Source: RGIG3009 sp045630765 (GTDB taxonomy: Bacteria > Bacillota > Clostridia > Oscillospirales > Acutalibacteraceae). From it: DNA of 7,155 nucleotides. This document shows, piece by piece, positions 1-6,627 of the stretch. Location of the stretch: NCBI GenBank assembly GCA_045630765.1, contig JAZQTM010000005.1, positions 1 to 7,155 on the forward strand, written 5' to 3'. The notes beneath the pieces are model-generated. The model worked only from the letters and a program-made list of their open reading frames with translations, was not told the DNA's origin and did not search any database. The position numbers and the translations under genes are program-made. Numbering within the stretch: the stretch's first letter is position 1; each line of letters begins with the position of its first letter.

Positions 1-284
1 CGGGACATATAAATACAGTGTTCGGTGTTGTTGGATCCCGTACCGGCGATCATCGGAACGCGACCGTTCGTTTGCTCGATAGCGACCTCGAACGCGTGCA
101 GGTGTTCGTCATCTTCTAACGTGGGGGCTTCTCCTGTGGTACCGACGGAAATGATCGCGTCGGTTCCGTGCGTGATCTGATACTCGATCAATTCACGGTA
201 CTTCTCATAATTGATACGTCCGTCCCGCTCCATGGGGGTGACCAGCGCAACGCCTGCACCGGTAAAGAGTACGGATTTACTCAT
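1..284 (-). CDS. dapA: 4-hydroxy-tetrahydrodipicolinate synthase, N-terminal part (runs off window)
   Basis: This cytosolic enzyme condenses pyruvate with L-aspartate semialdehyde, the first committed step of the diaminopimelate/lysine branch. The 94 visible residues start MSKSVLFTGAGVALVTPM, the usual start of the (beta/alpha)8 barrel of this family. They include GTTGEAPTL at residues 48-56, the signature that binds the substrate carboxylate; its two threonines are 49 and 50. IAGTGSNNT follows at 79-87, matching the conserved AGxGSNxT segment. The Schiff-base lysine lies beyond the window edge, so activity cannot be confirmed here. The start is fixed by AGGAGG on the minus strand at 292-297, seven bases from the ATG. 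The gene begins 21 bases after the asd stop and is read the same way, so the two are almost certainly cotranscribed. Other members of the DapA/NAL superfamily are less likely given the GTTGEAPTL motif and the asd neighbour. Confidence 0.94.
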   Translation of the reverse strand, partial: MSKSVLFTGAGVALVTPMERDGRINYEKYRELIEYQITHGTDAIISVGTTGEAPTLEDDEHLHAFEVAIEQTNGRVPMIAGTGSNNTEHCIYMS

Positions 285-291
285 GCACAGC

Positions 292-297
292 CCTCCT
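292..297 (-). promoter_or_regulatory. Ribosome binding site of dapA
   Basis: A perfect AGGAGG on the minus strand, seven bases from the dapA ATG at 284. It lies in the 21-base gap after the asd stop codon. It shows that dapA is translated independently within the asd-dapA message. Confidence 0.85.
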
Positions 298-305
298 ATT
301 GAAAT

Positions 306-1385
306 TTATTTATCCATATATCCTTCTGCGCAGAGCAGTTCTGCCAGCAAGACAGCACCGCCGGCGGCGCCGCGCAAGGTGTTATGGGATAAACCGACAA
401 ATTTGTAGTCGTACTGCGAATCTTCGCGCAGACGGCCGAGAGATACTGCCATACCGCCTTCCAAGCCACGATGCAGATTGGCTTGCGGCATATTATCCTC
501 TTCAAAGTAATGCAAGAACTGTTTGGGCGCGCTGGGAAGTTCAAGTTCCTGAGGACGACCCTTAAAGGATTTCCAGGTTTCGATGATCTCTTCCTTGGAA
601 GGTTTATTCTCAAAGCTGCAGAACACAGCGGCAAAGTGACCGTGGGATACCGGTACGCCCAAGCATTGCGCCGTGATCTCGGGAGAAGTAGCGTTGACAA
701 TTACGCCGTTTTCAACCTTGCCCCAAATTTTGAGCGGTTCTTTTTCGGATTTTTCTTCTTCGCCACCGATGTAGGGAATGACGTTGTCAACCATTTCGGG
801 CCAGCGCTCAAAGGTCTTACCGGCACCGGAGATTGCCTGATAGGTGCAAACCAGCGATTTGGTAATACCCCACTTGGACAGCGGGAACAGAGCCGGTACG
901 TAGCTTTGCAAGGAACAGTTGGATTTCACGGCGATAAAGCCGCGTTTGGTGCCCAGGCGCTTGCGCTGAGAAGCGATGACTTCCATATGAGAATCGTTAA
1001 GTTCAGGGATGATCATCGGAACGTCTGCGGTGCCGCGGTGCGCACTGTTGTTGGAAACAACGGGGCACTCTGCCTTTGCATACGCTTCCTCCAACGCACG
1101 GATCTGATCTTTGGGCATATCCACAGCGCAGAACACGAAATCCGCTTTTGCAGCAACTTCGTTAACGTTTGCAGCATCGTATACCATCATATTTTCCAGT
1201 TTTTCCGGCATCGGAACAGTCATAGCCCAACGGCTGCCGATGGCTTCTTTGTACGTTTTGCCTGCAGAACGGGGGCTTGCCGCAAGGACGGAAACCTCAA
1301 ACCACGGATGGTCTGCGAGCAAGGTCGCGAAGCGCTGACCGACCATACCGGTACAGCCGATAATACCTACTTTGTACGTTTTCAT
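306..1385 (-). CDS. asd: Aspartate-semialdehyde dehydrogenase, archaeal/fungal-type subclass
   Basis: This enzyme reduces L-aspartyl-4-phosphate to L-aspartate semialdehyde with NADPH in the cytosol. The product feeds lysine/diaminopimelate and also threonine and methionine synthesis. The 359-residue protein opens with the dinucleotide-binding loop GCTGMVGQRF (residues 10-19). The catalytic cysteine is Cys157 in KSNCSLQ. SGAGK follows at 186-190, and the likely catalytic histidine is His250 in PVSHGHF. HNTLRGAAGG near residues 334-343 is the conserved C-terminal cofactor-side motif. Length and motif spacing fit the archaeal/fungal-type group rather than the E. coli-type enzyme; this subclass call is from memory of the family. 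An AAAGGA-like ribosome binding site on the minus strand (1394-1400) lies eight bases before the ATG. dapA follows directly, giving two consecutive pathway enzymes in one operon. A near-consensus promoter lies at 1454-1482. Confidence 0.96.
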   Translation of the reverse strand: MKTYKVGIIGCTGMVGQRFATLLADHPWFEVSVLAASPRSAGKTYKEAIGSRWAMTVPMPEKLENMMVYDAANVNEVAAKADFVFCAVDMPKDQIRALEEAYAKAECPVVSNNSAHRGTADVPMIIPELNDSHMEVIASQRKRLGTKRGFIAVKSNCSLQSYVPALFPLSKWGITKSLVCTYQAISGAGKTFERWPEMVDNVIPYIGGEEEKSEKEPLKIWGKVENGVIVNATSPEITAQCLGVPVSHGHFAAVFCSFENKPSKEEIIETWKSFKGRPQELELPSAPKQFLHYFEEDNMPQANLHRGLEGGMAVSLGRLREDSQYDYKFVGLSHNTLRGAAGGAVLLAELLCAEGYMDK

Positions 1386-1434
1386 AATGGATTTCCTTTC
1401 TCATTTACCTGCTATTGTAAAGTCTTGATTTAAC

Positions 1435-1463
1435 TTGACTTTTTTCCGTTACTATTGTACCAT
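1435..1463 (+). promoter_or_regulatory. Candidate promoter of queA-tgt-mannosidase
   Basis: TTGACT (1435-1440) matches five of six -35 positions. It is followed by a 17-base spacer and TACCAT (1458-1463), which matches four of six -10 positions. A start near 1470 would give a leader of about 34 bases. The match is weaker than the opposing asd promoter, and the two -10 boxes share positions 1458-1459. The nearby TATATA (1464-1469) is an alternative -10 but lacks a convincing -35. The spacing supports this call; its strength is unknown. Confidence 0.5.
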
Positions 1464-1482
1464 TATATATCTGGGATGTCAA
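1454..1482 (-). promoter_or_regulatory. Sigma-A-type promoter of asd-dapA
   Basis: Read on the minus strand there is a perfect -35 box TTGACA (1477-1482), a 17-base spacer, and a -10 box TACAAT (1454-1459). The -10 is preceded by TGG, making an extended -10 (TGn). Transcription would begin near 1446-1448, giving a leader of about 60 bases before asd. That is too short for a lysine riboswitch, and none is visible. A perfect TATAAT also occurs slightly upstream (1462-1467), but no -35 lies at the right distance from it. The -10 overlaps the candidate queA -10 on the other strand. Confidence 0.82.
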
Positions 1483-1503
1483 TAAATTCGGCGGAGAGAA
1501 ACC

Positions 1504-2532
1504 ATGAAACGACAAGACTTTTTTTATCATTTGCCGGAGGAACTGATCGCGCAAGAGCCGATCGAGCCTCGTGACCATTCGCGTATGCTGGTGTTGGACC
1601 GCAAGACGGGCACGCGCAAAGATCGGCATTTTTATGATATTTTAGACTATTTACAGTCGGGAGACTGTTTAATTCTTAACGACAGCCGCGTGTTGCCGGC
1701 GCGCTTGTACGGTCATCGTGAACCGACCGGCGGTGCCGTCGAATTACTGTTGTTGACGGCAAAAGGTACTGACGTTTGGGAGGTCCTGGCGGGACCCGGA
1801 CGAAAGGCGCGCCCCGGTGATACACTAACCTTTGCAGACGGTTTGCTCAAAGCGGATGTCTTGGAAGTTACGCCGGAGGGAAACCGACTGGTCAAATTCC
1901 GCTATGAAGGCAATTTCTACGAAATTTTGGAGCGTATCGGTCAGATGCCGCTTCCACATTATATTACGCATGAGCTGAAAGACAAAGAACGTTATCAAAC
2001 CGTCTATTCCAAAGACCTCGGTTCGGCGGCTGCTCCCACGGCCGGCTTGCATTTCACCCCGGAATTGCTTAACCGATTGACCGAAAAAGGCGTAAAAATC
2101 GGTTTTGTGACCTTGCACGTGGGACTGGGAACGTTTCGCCCCGTAAAGGCAGATAACATTACCGACCACAAGATGCATTCGGAGCATTATGAACTGTCCA
2201 AACAAACGGCAGATCTTATCAATGAAACCAAACGCAGCGGCGGTCGGGTGTTCGCTGTTGGCACTACCAGCTGCCGTACACTGGAAAGTGTCGGTGTGGG
2301 TGATGACGGTTTGGTTCATCCCTCGGACGGTTGGACGGATATTTTTATTTATCCCGGTTATCAGTTCAAGATTTTGGACGGACTGATTACCAATTTCCAT
2401 TTGCCTGAAAGTACGTTAATTATGCTGGTCAGCGCTTTTGCCGGTTATGAAACGACGATGGATACCTATCGTTATGCCGTAAACGAGCAGTATCGCTTTT
2501 TCAGCTTTGGCGATTCGATGATGATCCTGTAA
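1504..2532 (+). CDS. queA: S-adenosylmethionine:tRNA ribosyltransferase-isomerase
   Basis: QueA transfers and isomerises the ribosyl group of AdoMet onto preQ1 already inserted at tRNA position 34. The product is epoxyqueuosine, the penultimate form of queuosine. The 342-residue length is normal for the family. Conserved blocks appear in order: LPEELIAQEP (10-19), LILNDSRVLPARL (56-68), GGAVELLLL (76-84), QMPLPHYI (147-154), ERYQTVYSKDLGSAAAPTAG (162-181), HVGLGTFRPV (205-214), MHSEHYEL (224-231), AVGTTSCRTLES (251-262) and DGLITNFHLPESTL (292-305). The start is supported by GGAGAG at 1493-1498, five bases from the ATG. It is the first gene of a rightward group, with tgt 13 bases downstream; Tgt acts immediately before QueA in the pathway. 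The protein looks complete. No queC, queD, queE, queF or queG/queH gene is in the window, so the source of preQ1 and the last reduction step are encoded elsewhere or absent. Confidence 0.97.
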   Translation: MKRQDFFYHLPEELIAQEPIEPRDHSRMLVLDRKTGTRKDRHFYDILDYLQSGDCLILNDSRVLPARLYGHREPTGGAVELLLLTAKGTDVWEVLAGPGRKARPGDTLTFADGLLKADVLEVTPEGNRLVKFRYEGNFYEILERIGQMPLPHYITHELKDKERYQTVYSKDLGSAAAPTAGLHFTPELLNRLTEKGVKIGFVTLHVGLGTFRPVKADNITDHKMHSEHYELSKQTADLINETKRSGGRVFAVGTTSCRTLESVGVGDDGLVHPSDGWTDIFIYPGYQFKILDGLITNFHLPESTLIMLVSAFAGYETTMDTYRYAVNEQYRFFSFGDSMMIL

Positions 2533-2545
2533 CGGGAGAGAGAAT

Positions 2546-3673
2546 ATGAAGATTTTAAAAACCTGTGGCGCGGCTCGCCGCGGCGAGTTTGATACACCGC
2601 ACGGGACGGTACAGACACCTGCGTTTATGAACGTCGCAACCTGCGGCGCCATTAAGGGTGCCGTTTCCGCGTACGATCTTAAGGATATCAAGTGTCAGGT
2701 GCAGCTTTGCAACACTTATCATTTGCATCTTCGTCCCGGCGACAAACTGGTTCACGAATTAGGTGGTTTACATAAGTTTACCGGTTGGCAAGGTCCCATT
2801 CTGACCGACAGCGGCGGTTTTCAAGTGTTTTCGCTCGCCAATCTGCGCAAGATCGAGGAGGAGGGAGTTACCTTTTCTTCTCATATCGATGGACGGCGCT
2901 TGTTCATCGGTCCTGAGGAAAGTATGCGCATCCAATCCAATTTGGCTTCCACCATTGCGATGGCGTTTGACGAATGTGTGGAAAACCCCGCAAAATACGA
3001 CTATTCTGCCCGTTCTTGCGAGCGCACGACGCGCTGGCTTAAACGTTGTCAAACTGAAATGGAACGGCTGAACTCTTTGCCGGAAACCATCAATAAACAA
3101 CAGATGTTATTCGGTATCAACCAAGGTTGTACTTTTGATGATCTGCGTGTGGCACATATGCAGGAGATCGCGGAACTTGACTTGGACGGATATGCTATCG
3201 GCGGTCTGGCAGTTGGTGAGCCGACGGAGGATATGTACCGCATCATTGAAGCGGTAGAGCCGCATATGCCGAAAGACAAACCGCGCTACTTGATGGGCGT
3301 CGGTACACCCGAGAACATTTTGGAGGGTGTTCACCGCGGCGTCGATCTGTTTGATTGCGTAATGCCTGCCCGCAACGCCCGACACGCGCACGTGTTTACG
3401 TGGAGCGGGCATCGCAATATGCTCAATCAAAAATACGAGCACGACACGTTACCGTTGGATGAGGAATGTGATTGCCCGACTTGTCGCCGTCATTCGCGTG
3501 CATATATTCGCCATCTGTTCAAGGCTAACGAGATGCTGGCAATGCGGTTGTGCGTGATGCATAACTTGTATTTCTATAACACCTTGATGGAGCGGATTCG
3601 TACGGCGTTAGATGAGGGTACTTTTGAAGAGTTCTACAACCGCTATGTCGGAGTGTTGGATCGTCGGATTTAA
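2546..3673 (+). CDS. tgt: tRNA-guanine(34) transglycosylase (preQ1-inserting, bacterial type)
   Basis: Tgt exchanges guanine at the wobble position of GUN-anticodon tRNAs (Asp, Asn, His, Tyr) for preQ1. The 375-residue protein has the complete active site by comparison with E. coli Tgt from memory. Asp88 lies in ILTDSGGFQVFSL and Asp142 in MAFDEC. The nucleophile is Asp270 in GVDLFDCVMPARNAR. The zinc ligands are Cys308, Cys310, Cys313 (CDCPTC) and His339 (MHNLYF). GGLAVGEP (219-226) keeps the bacterial valine, which suits preQ1; the adjacent queA supports this over queuine salvage. The segment after the nucleophile reads MPARNARHAHVF where E. coli has MPTRNARNGHLF. The start follows GGGAG at 2534-2538 with a 7-base gap. 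Downstream, only 11 bases separate its stop from the mannosidase ATG, so cotranscription is expected. Confidence 0.97.
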   Translation: MKILKTCGAARRGEFDTPHGTVQTPAFMNVATCGAIKGAVSAYDLKDIKCQVQLCNTYHLHLRPGDKLVHELGGLHKFTGWQGPILTDSGGFQVFSLANLRKIEEEGVTFSSHIDGRRLFIGPEESMRIQSNLASTIAMAFDECVENPAKYDYSARSCERTTRWLKRCQTEMERLNSLPETINKQQMLFGINQGCTFDDLRVAHMQEIAELDLDGYAIGGLAVGEPTEDMYRIIEAVEPHMPKDKPRYLMGVGTPENILEGVHRGVDLFDCVMPARNARHAHVFTWSGHRNMLNQKYEHDTLPLDEECDCPTCRRHSRAYIRHLFKANEMLAMRLCVMHNLYFYNTLMERIRTALDEGTFEEFYNRYVGVLDRRI

Positions 3674-3684
3674 GGGGTGAGCGT

Positions 3685-6099
3685 ATGAAAACATATTCTT
3701 TAAACGGACAGTGGCATATGGAAGGCGGTGGCTATTCCTGTGAGGGGACTGTGCCGGGTTCTGTCTATTCGTTTTTAATGGACAATGACTTGATGCCCGA
3801 TCCGTATTATCGCGATAACGAGCTGGAAGCAACAAAAATTTTAGAAAATGATTTTGCGTTTTCCAAAGTGTTTGACTTCCGGATGCCTGATGCGAAGGTT
3901 TTGTTGCGCTGTGAAGGGTTGGATACGCTTTGCGATCTGTATCTCAACGGTAAACACGTGGCGTATACCGATAATATGCATCGCGTGTATGAATTTGATG
4001 TGACGGATGTTCTTAAAGCGGGCGAAAATGAAATCGTTGCACGTTTTTATTCCCCCAATAAGTACATTAAAGCGCTGCACGCAAAAGAGCCTCTCAGAGC
4101 ACCGTGGGATGCTTTGGTAGGTTTTAACTATATCCGTAAAGCAAGCTGTATGATGGGGTGGGACTGGGGTCCCCGTCTGCCCGATGCGGGTATTTGGAAA
4201 AATATCAGCCTCATCACTGTCGATTCTGATAGATTATCGGACGTTCATATTCTGCAGCGCCACGAAGATGGCAAGGTGTTTGTAACACCGTGCGTTACAA
4301 CAGAGCGGGGGACGGCTGATATTCGCGTTACTGTCACCGCGCCTGATGGCAAGGCGTTCACCTTGTCAGCAAATACCGAAAGCGAAATCAAGGATCCTAT
4401 GCTTTGGTGGCCCAACGGTTTCGGCAAAGCACATCTTTATACCGTTTCGGTGGAGTTGTATGAGAACGGCGCAGTCGTTGATGCGGATACCAAACGTATC
4501 GGTTTGCGTGAGATCAAGCTTGTTCGCGAAAAAGATGAATATGGCGAGAGTTTCTGCCACGAAGTGAACGGCGTGCGTATTTTTGCAATGGGTGCGGACT
4601 ATATCCCTGAGGATAATATTCTGACGCGCATTACCAAGGAGCGCAGCGAAACGTTGCTTCGGCATTGTGTGGAGTGTAATTTTAACACCATTCGTATCTG
4701 GGGCGGCGGTTTCTATCCGCACGATTTCTTCTTTGACCTGTGCGATGAATTGGGATTGCTTGTCTTCTACGATATGATGTTTGCTTGTATGGAGGTTCCG
4801 AGAGATCGTGAAATGCACGAAAACATCGTTGCAGAGGTTCGTGATAACCTTATCCGCACGCGGCATCATGCATGCATAGCACTTCTCTCAGGCAACAACG
4901 AAGTAGAGGAGATGCTGGAACACGATACGCGTGATGAGCGGGTGCGTGAGGCGTGTCAAGCCAATTATATTCACATATTTGAGCATCTTATCCCTGACGT
5001 GATCAAAAAGGTTTGCCCGTATTTGCCGTACGTGCCGTCTTCGCCCAGTTCGTTCGGTTCGTTTAACGATCCCACTAATGAGAATTACGGCGATTGCCAC
5101 TATTGGCAAGTATGGCACAGCAGTAAACCGGCGATCGAATATCGCAACCATTATTTCCGCTATTTAAGCGAGTTTGGTTATCAGTCTTTCCCGTGCGAGA
5201 AGACGATTAATGCTTTTACCGAAGAAGGCGATCGCAACATTTACAGCCGTATCATGGATCTGCATCAGCGCAGTAACGGCGCCACGAAAAAGATCATTGG
5301 CCCTATGGCGGATCTGTATTTGTATCCGACCGATTTCGGTACGCTGTTATATGCTTCTCAATTGATTCAGGCGGATGCTATCCGCAACTGCGTGGAGCAT
5401 CTTCGCCGCCATCGCGGCAGATGTATGGGTGCGCTGTATTGGCAGTTGAACGATATTTGGCCCGGTCCGTCTTGGGCAAGTATTGATTCTTTTGGGCGGT
5501 ATAAGGCGTTGCAATACGTTGCCAAACGCTTCTTTGCACCGATTATGATCTCGTGTGACGAGATAGGCGAGACTACCACTCGTCCTTATGCGGCAATGGA
5601 GCAAGGATTCCGTGATTACAGTACGCAGGCGCATCTGTGTGTTGCCAATGAAACGATGAATGACGTGTCCGGCCTGGTGAAATGGGAGTTGCGTTCGGCG
5701 GATAGCAAAATCTTACAAAGCGGCAGTGAACGGATGACGGTTCCGGCACTCACATCCGTTTGGCTCGAAAATATGGATTTTGAAAAAACCGACGTTCTCA
5801 ACAACTATCTGAGCTATGCGTTTGAAGTGGATGGCGTGGTCGTTTCCGAAGGAACCGTATTGTTCACGGCTCCGAAACACTATCATTTCCAAGATCCGAA
5901 TCTTCGCTATGAGATCAACGGCAACGAGATTACCGTTTTTGCCGATGCGTATGCGAAATCGGTTGAAATTGATTCACCTGACGGCGATTTTGTGCTCAGT
6001 GATAACTATTTCGATATGAATGCCGGCAGCAAAACGGTGACCGTTCTTCAAGGTGATATTGGTACGATAACGCTGCGCAGCGTATATGACGTTCGATAA
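3685..6099 (+). CDS. Beta-mannosidase, glycoside hydrolase family 2
   Basis: Predicted to remove terminal non-reducing beta-D-mannose from mannan or mannooligosaccharides, or from the N-glycan core. The exact substrate cannot be read from sequence. The 804 residues show the GH2 beta-mannosidase order. A jelly-roll sugar-binding domain comes first, with GTVPGSVYSFLMDNDLMPDP (21-40), RDNE (43-46), LYLNGK (85-90) and MGWDWGPRLPDAGIW (157-171). An immunoglobulin-like domain follows, ending near WWPNGFGKAHLY (241-252), then a TIM barrel with IRIWGGGFY (336-344). The retaining-mechanism acid/base is Glu406 in SGNNEVEE and the nucleophile is Glu496 in YLSEFGYQSFP. DCHYWQVWH (470-478) is also typical of the family. 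C-terminal beta domains extend from about 620. There is no signal peptide, so it should act in the cytosol on imported sugars. The ribosome site GGGGTGA (3674-3680) sits in the 11-base gap after tgt. No transporter or other sugar gene is in the window. Confidence 0.93.
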   Translation: MKTYSLNGQWHMEGGGYSCEGTVPGSVYSFLMDNDLMPDPYYRDNELEATKILENDFAFSKVFDFRMPDAKVLLRCEGLDTLCDLYLNGKHVAYTDNMHRVYEFDVTDVLKAGENEIVARFYSPNKYIKALHAKEPLRAPWDALVGFNYIRKASCMMGWDWGPRLPDAGIWKNISLITVDSDRLSDVHILQRHEDGKVFVTPCVTTERGTADIRVTVTAPDGKAFTLSANTESEIKDPMLWWPNGFGKAHLYTVSVELYENGAVVDADTKRIGLREIKLVREKDEYGESFCHEVNGVRIFAMGADYIPEDNILTRITKERSETLLRHCVECNFNTIRIWGGGFYPHDFFFDLCDELGLLVFYDMMFACMEVPRDREMHENIVAEVRDNLIRTRHHACIALLSGNNEVEEMLEHDTRDERVREACQANYIHIFEHLIPDVIKKVCPYLPYVPSSPSSFGSFNDPTNENYGDCHYWQVWHSSKPAIEYRNHYFRYLSEFGYQSFPCEKTINAFTEEGDRNIYSRIMDLHQRSNGATKKIIGPMADLYLYPTDFGTLLYASQLIQADAIRNCVEHLRRHRGRCMGALYWQLNDIWPGPSWASIDSFGRYKALQYVAKRFFAPIMISCDEIGETTTRPYAAMEQGFRDYSTQAHLCVANETMNDVSGLVKWELRSADSKILQSGSERMTVPALTSVWLENMDFEKTDVLNNYLSYAFEVDGVVVSEGTVLFTAPKHYHFQDPNLRYEINGNEITVFADAYAKSVEIDSPDGDFVLSDNYFDMNAGSKTVTVLQGDIGTITLRSVYDVR

Positions 6100-6134
6100 A
6101 AAATGAAGAATTTGAAATTTTTTCTTTCTTTGTC

Positions 6135-6163
6135 TTGCTATCGGTCTTAAAATCCTGTATACT
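6135..6163 (+). promoter_or_regulatory. Sigma-A-type promoter of yajC
   Basis: TTGCTA (6135-6140) is followed by a 17-base spacer and TATACT (6158-6163). Transcription would start near 6170, leaving a short leader ending in AGGAGG. The 94-base gap (6100-6193) between the mannosidase stop and yajC contains no open reading frame. This promoter suggests yajC can be expressed separately from the queA-tgt-mannosidase group. Confidence 0.7.
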
Positions 6164-6179
6164 GAAATGGTACTATTTT

Positions 6180-6185
6180 AGGAGG
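6180..6185 (+). promoter_or_regulatory. Ribosome binding site of yajC
   Basis: A perfect AGGAGG eight bases before the yajC ATG at 6194. It settles the start codon and implies strong initiation, as expected for a Sec accessory protein. Confidence 0.88.
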
Positions 6186-6193
6186 TAATTGAT

Positions 6194-6565
6194 ATGTTTG
6201 ATTTATTTGCTTTGGCTGCAGATACCACTGCTGCCGCAGGTGAGGCGACCGCAACCGGTGGGTTGGGTTCCTTTATGCCGTTGATTATGATGGCTCTGTT
6301 GTTCGTGGTCATGTATTTCCTTATGATCCGTCCGCAGAAGAAAAAACAAAAAGAAGAGCAGAAAATGCGTGAGAGCATTCGTGTCGGTGATGAGATCACC
6401 ACGATCGGCGGTATCCGCGGTCGTATCGTAAACATCAAAGAAGACGAGTTCGTCATCGAGACCGGTGCGGATCGCAATAAGATGGTCATCAAAAAGTGGG
6501 CGTTGCAGAGCTGTGATACGGTTCACGATGCCAACGATGACGATGACGACGATGACGATATCTAA
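6194..6565 (+). CDS. yajC: Preprotein translocase subunit YajC with Asp8 C-terminal tail
   Basis: YajC is a small membrane protein that associates with SecD and SecF, the complex that assists SecYEG-driven protein export. The 123 residues carry a short, Ala/Thr-rich N-terminus and one transmembrane helix at about residues 26-45 (from SFMPLIMMALLF). The signature MIRPQKKKQKEEQK (44-57) comes next. A small soluble domain then follows with VGDEITTIGGIRGRIVNI (64-81) and ETGADRNKMVIKKWAL (89-104), as usual for YajC. The protein ends with eight consecutive aspartates (115-122) and Ile, encoded by alternating GAT/GAC codons at 6536-6559. That tail is additional to the conserved domain. The location, two genes after tgt, matches the common queA-tgt-yajC-secDF order except for the intervening mannosidase gene. 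Confidence 0.95.
   Translation: MFDLFALAADTTAAAGEATATGGLGSFMPLIMMALLFVVMYFLMIRPQKKKQKEEQKMRESIRVGDEITTIGGIRGRIVNIKEDEFVIETGADRNKMVIKKWALQSCDTVHDANDDDDDDDDI
6536..6559 (+). repeat. GAT/GAC codon repeat encoding eight aspartates
   Basis: Eight in-frame Asp codons (GAT GAC GAT GAC GAC GAT GAC GAT) stand just before the last Ile codon and the stop of yajC. The repeat is imperfect at the DNA level, so the codons have diverged while the amino acid is kept. Such tracts can change length by slippage in multiples of three without breaking the frame. Confidence 0.85.
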
Positions 6566-6598
6566 TCTTTACGCGTGACATATTTTCCCTTGCGTCGG

Positions 6599-6622
6599 AA
6601 TATAGGTATACTACCTAATATT
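6599..6622 (+). promoter_or_regulatory. Inverted repeat around a TATACT box: possible operator for the downstream membrane gene
   Basis: The arms AGGTA (6604-6608) and TACCT (6612-6616) surround the centre TAC. Outer arms AATAT (6599-6603) and ATATT (6618-6622) extend the pairing, interrupted by one unpaired A at 6617. A -10-like TATACT (6607-6612) lies in the middle of the dyad. A convincing -35 at 16-18 bases is missing: TTGCGT (6590-6595) is only 11 bases away, and GTGACA (6575-6580) is too far for TATACT. The dyad may be a repressor or activator site, or may simply be chance. Its position 19 bases ahead of the start codon favours regulation. Confidence 0.35.
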
Positions 6623-6627
6623 CGCGT

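Noticed and set aside
471..1433. Open frame of 320 codons on the plus strand across asd
   Set aside because: It lies antisense to asd, whose motifs are unmistakable. Its translation is Phe/Arg/His-rich without family features, and it runs across the asd start and leader. It is a by-product of the codon pattern of asd.
1386..1450. Lysine riboswitch or T-box ahead of asd
   Set aside because: The leader is only about 60 bases, far too short for a lysine riboswitch or T-box, and no terminator hairpin or T-box consensus is present.
1462..1467. Perfect TATAAT on the minus strand as the asd -10
   Set aside because: It is only nine bases from the TTGACA at 1477-1482 and has no other -35 at a proper distance. 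TACAAT at 1454-1459 has the 17-base spacing and the TG extension.
1464..1503. preQ1 riboswitch ahead of queA
   Set aside because: The leader from the candidate promoter is only about 34 bases. It shows neither the C-rich/A-rich pseudoknot pattern of preQ1-I nor any stable hairpin.
1825..2400. Open frame of 191 codons on the minus strand inside queA
   Set aside because: It is fully contained in queA, with no ribosome site or recognisable motif. QueA is complete and conserved in the other strand.
6098..6123. AAAAAAT / ATTTTTT inverted repeat after the mannosidase gene as a terminator
   Set aside because: The seven-pair stem is purely A:T with a 12-base loop, too weak for an intrinsic terminator, although a T-rich stretch follows. 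It may only reflect the local A/T-rich composition.
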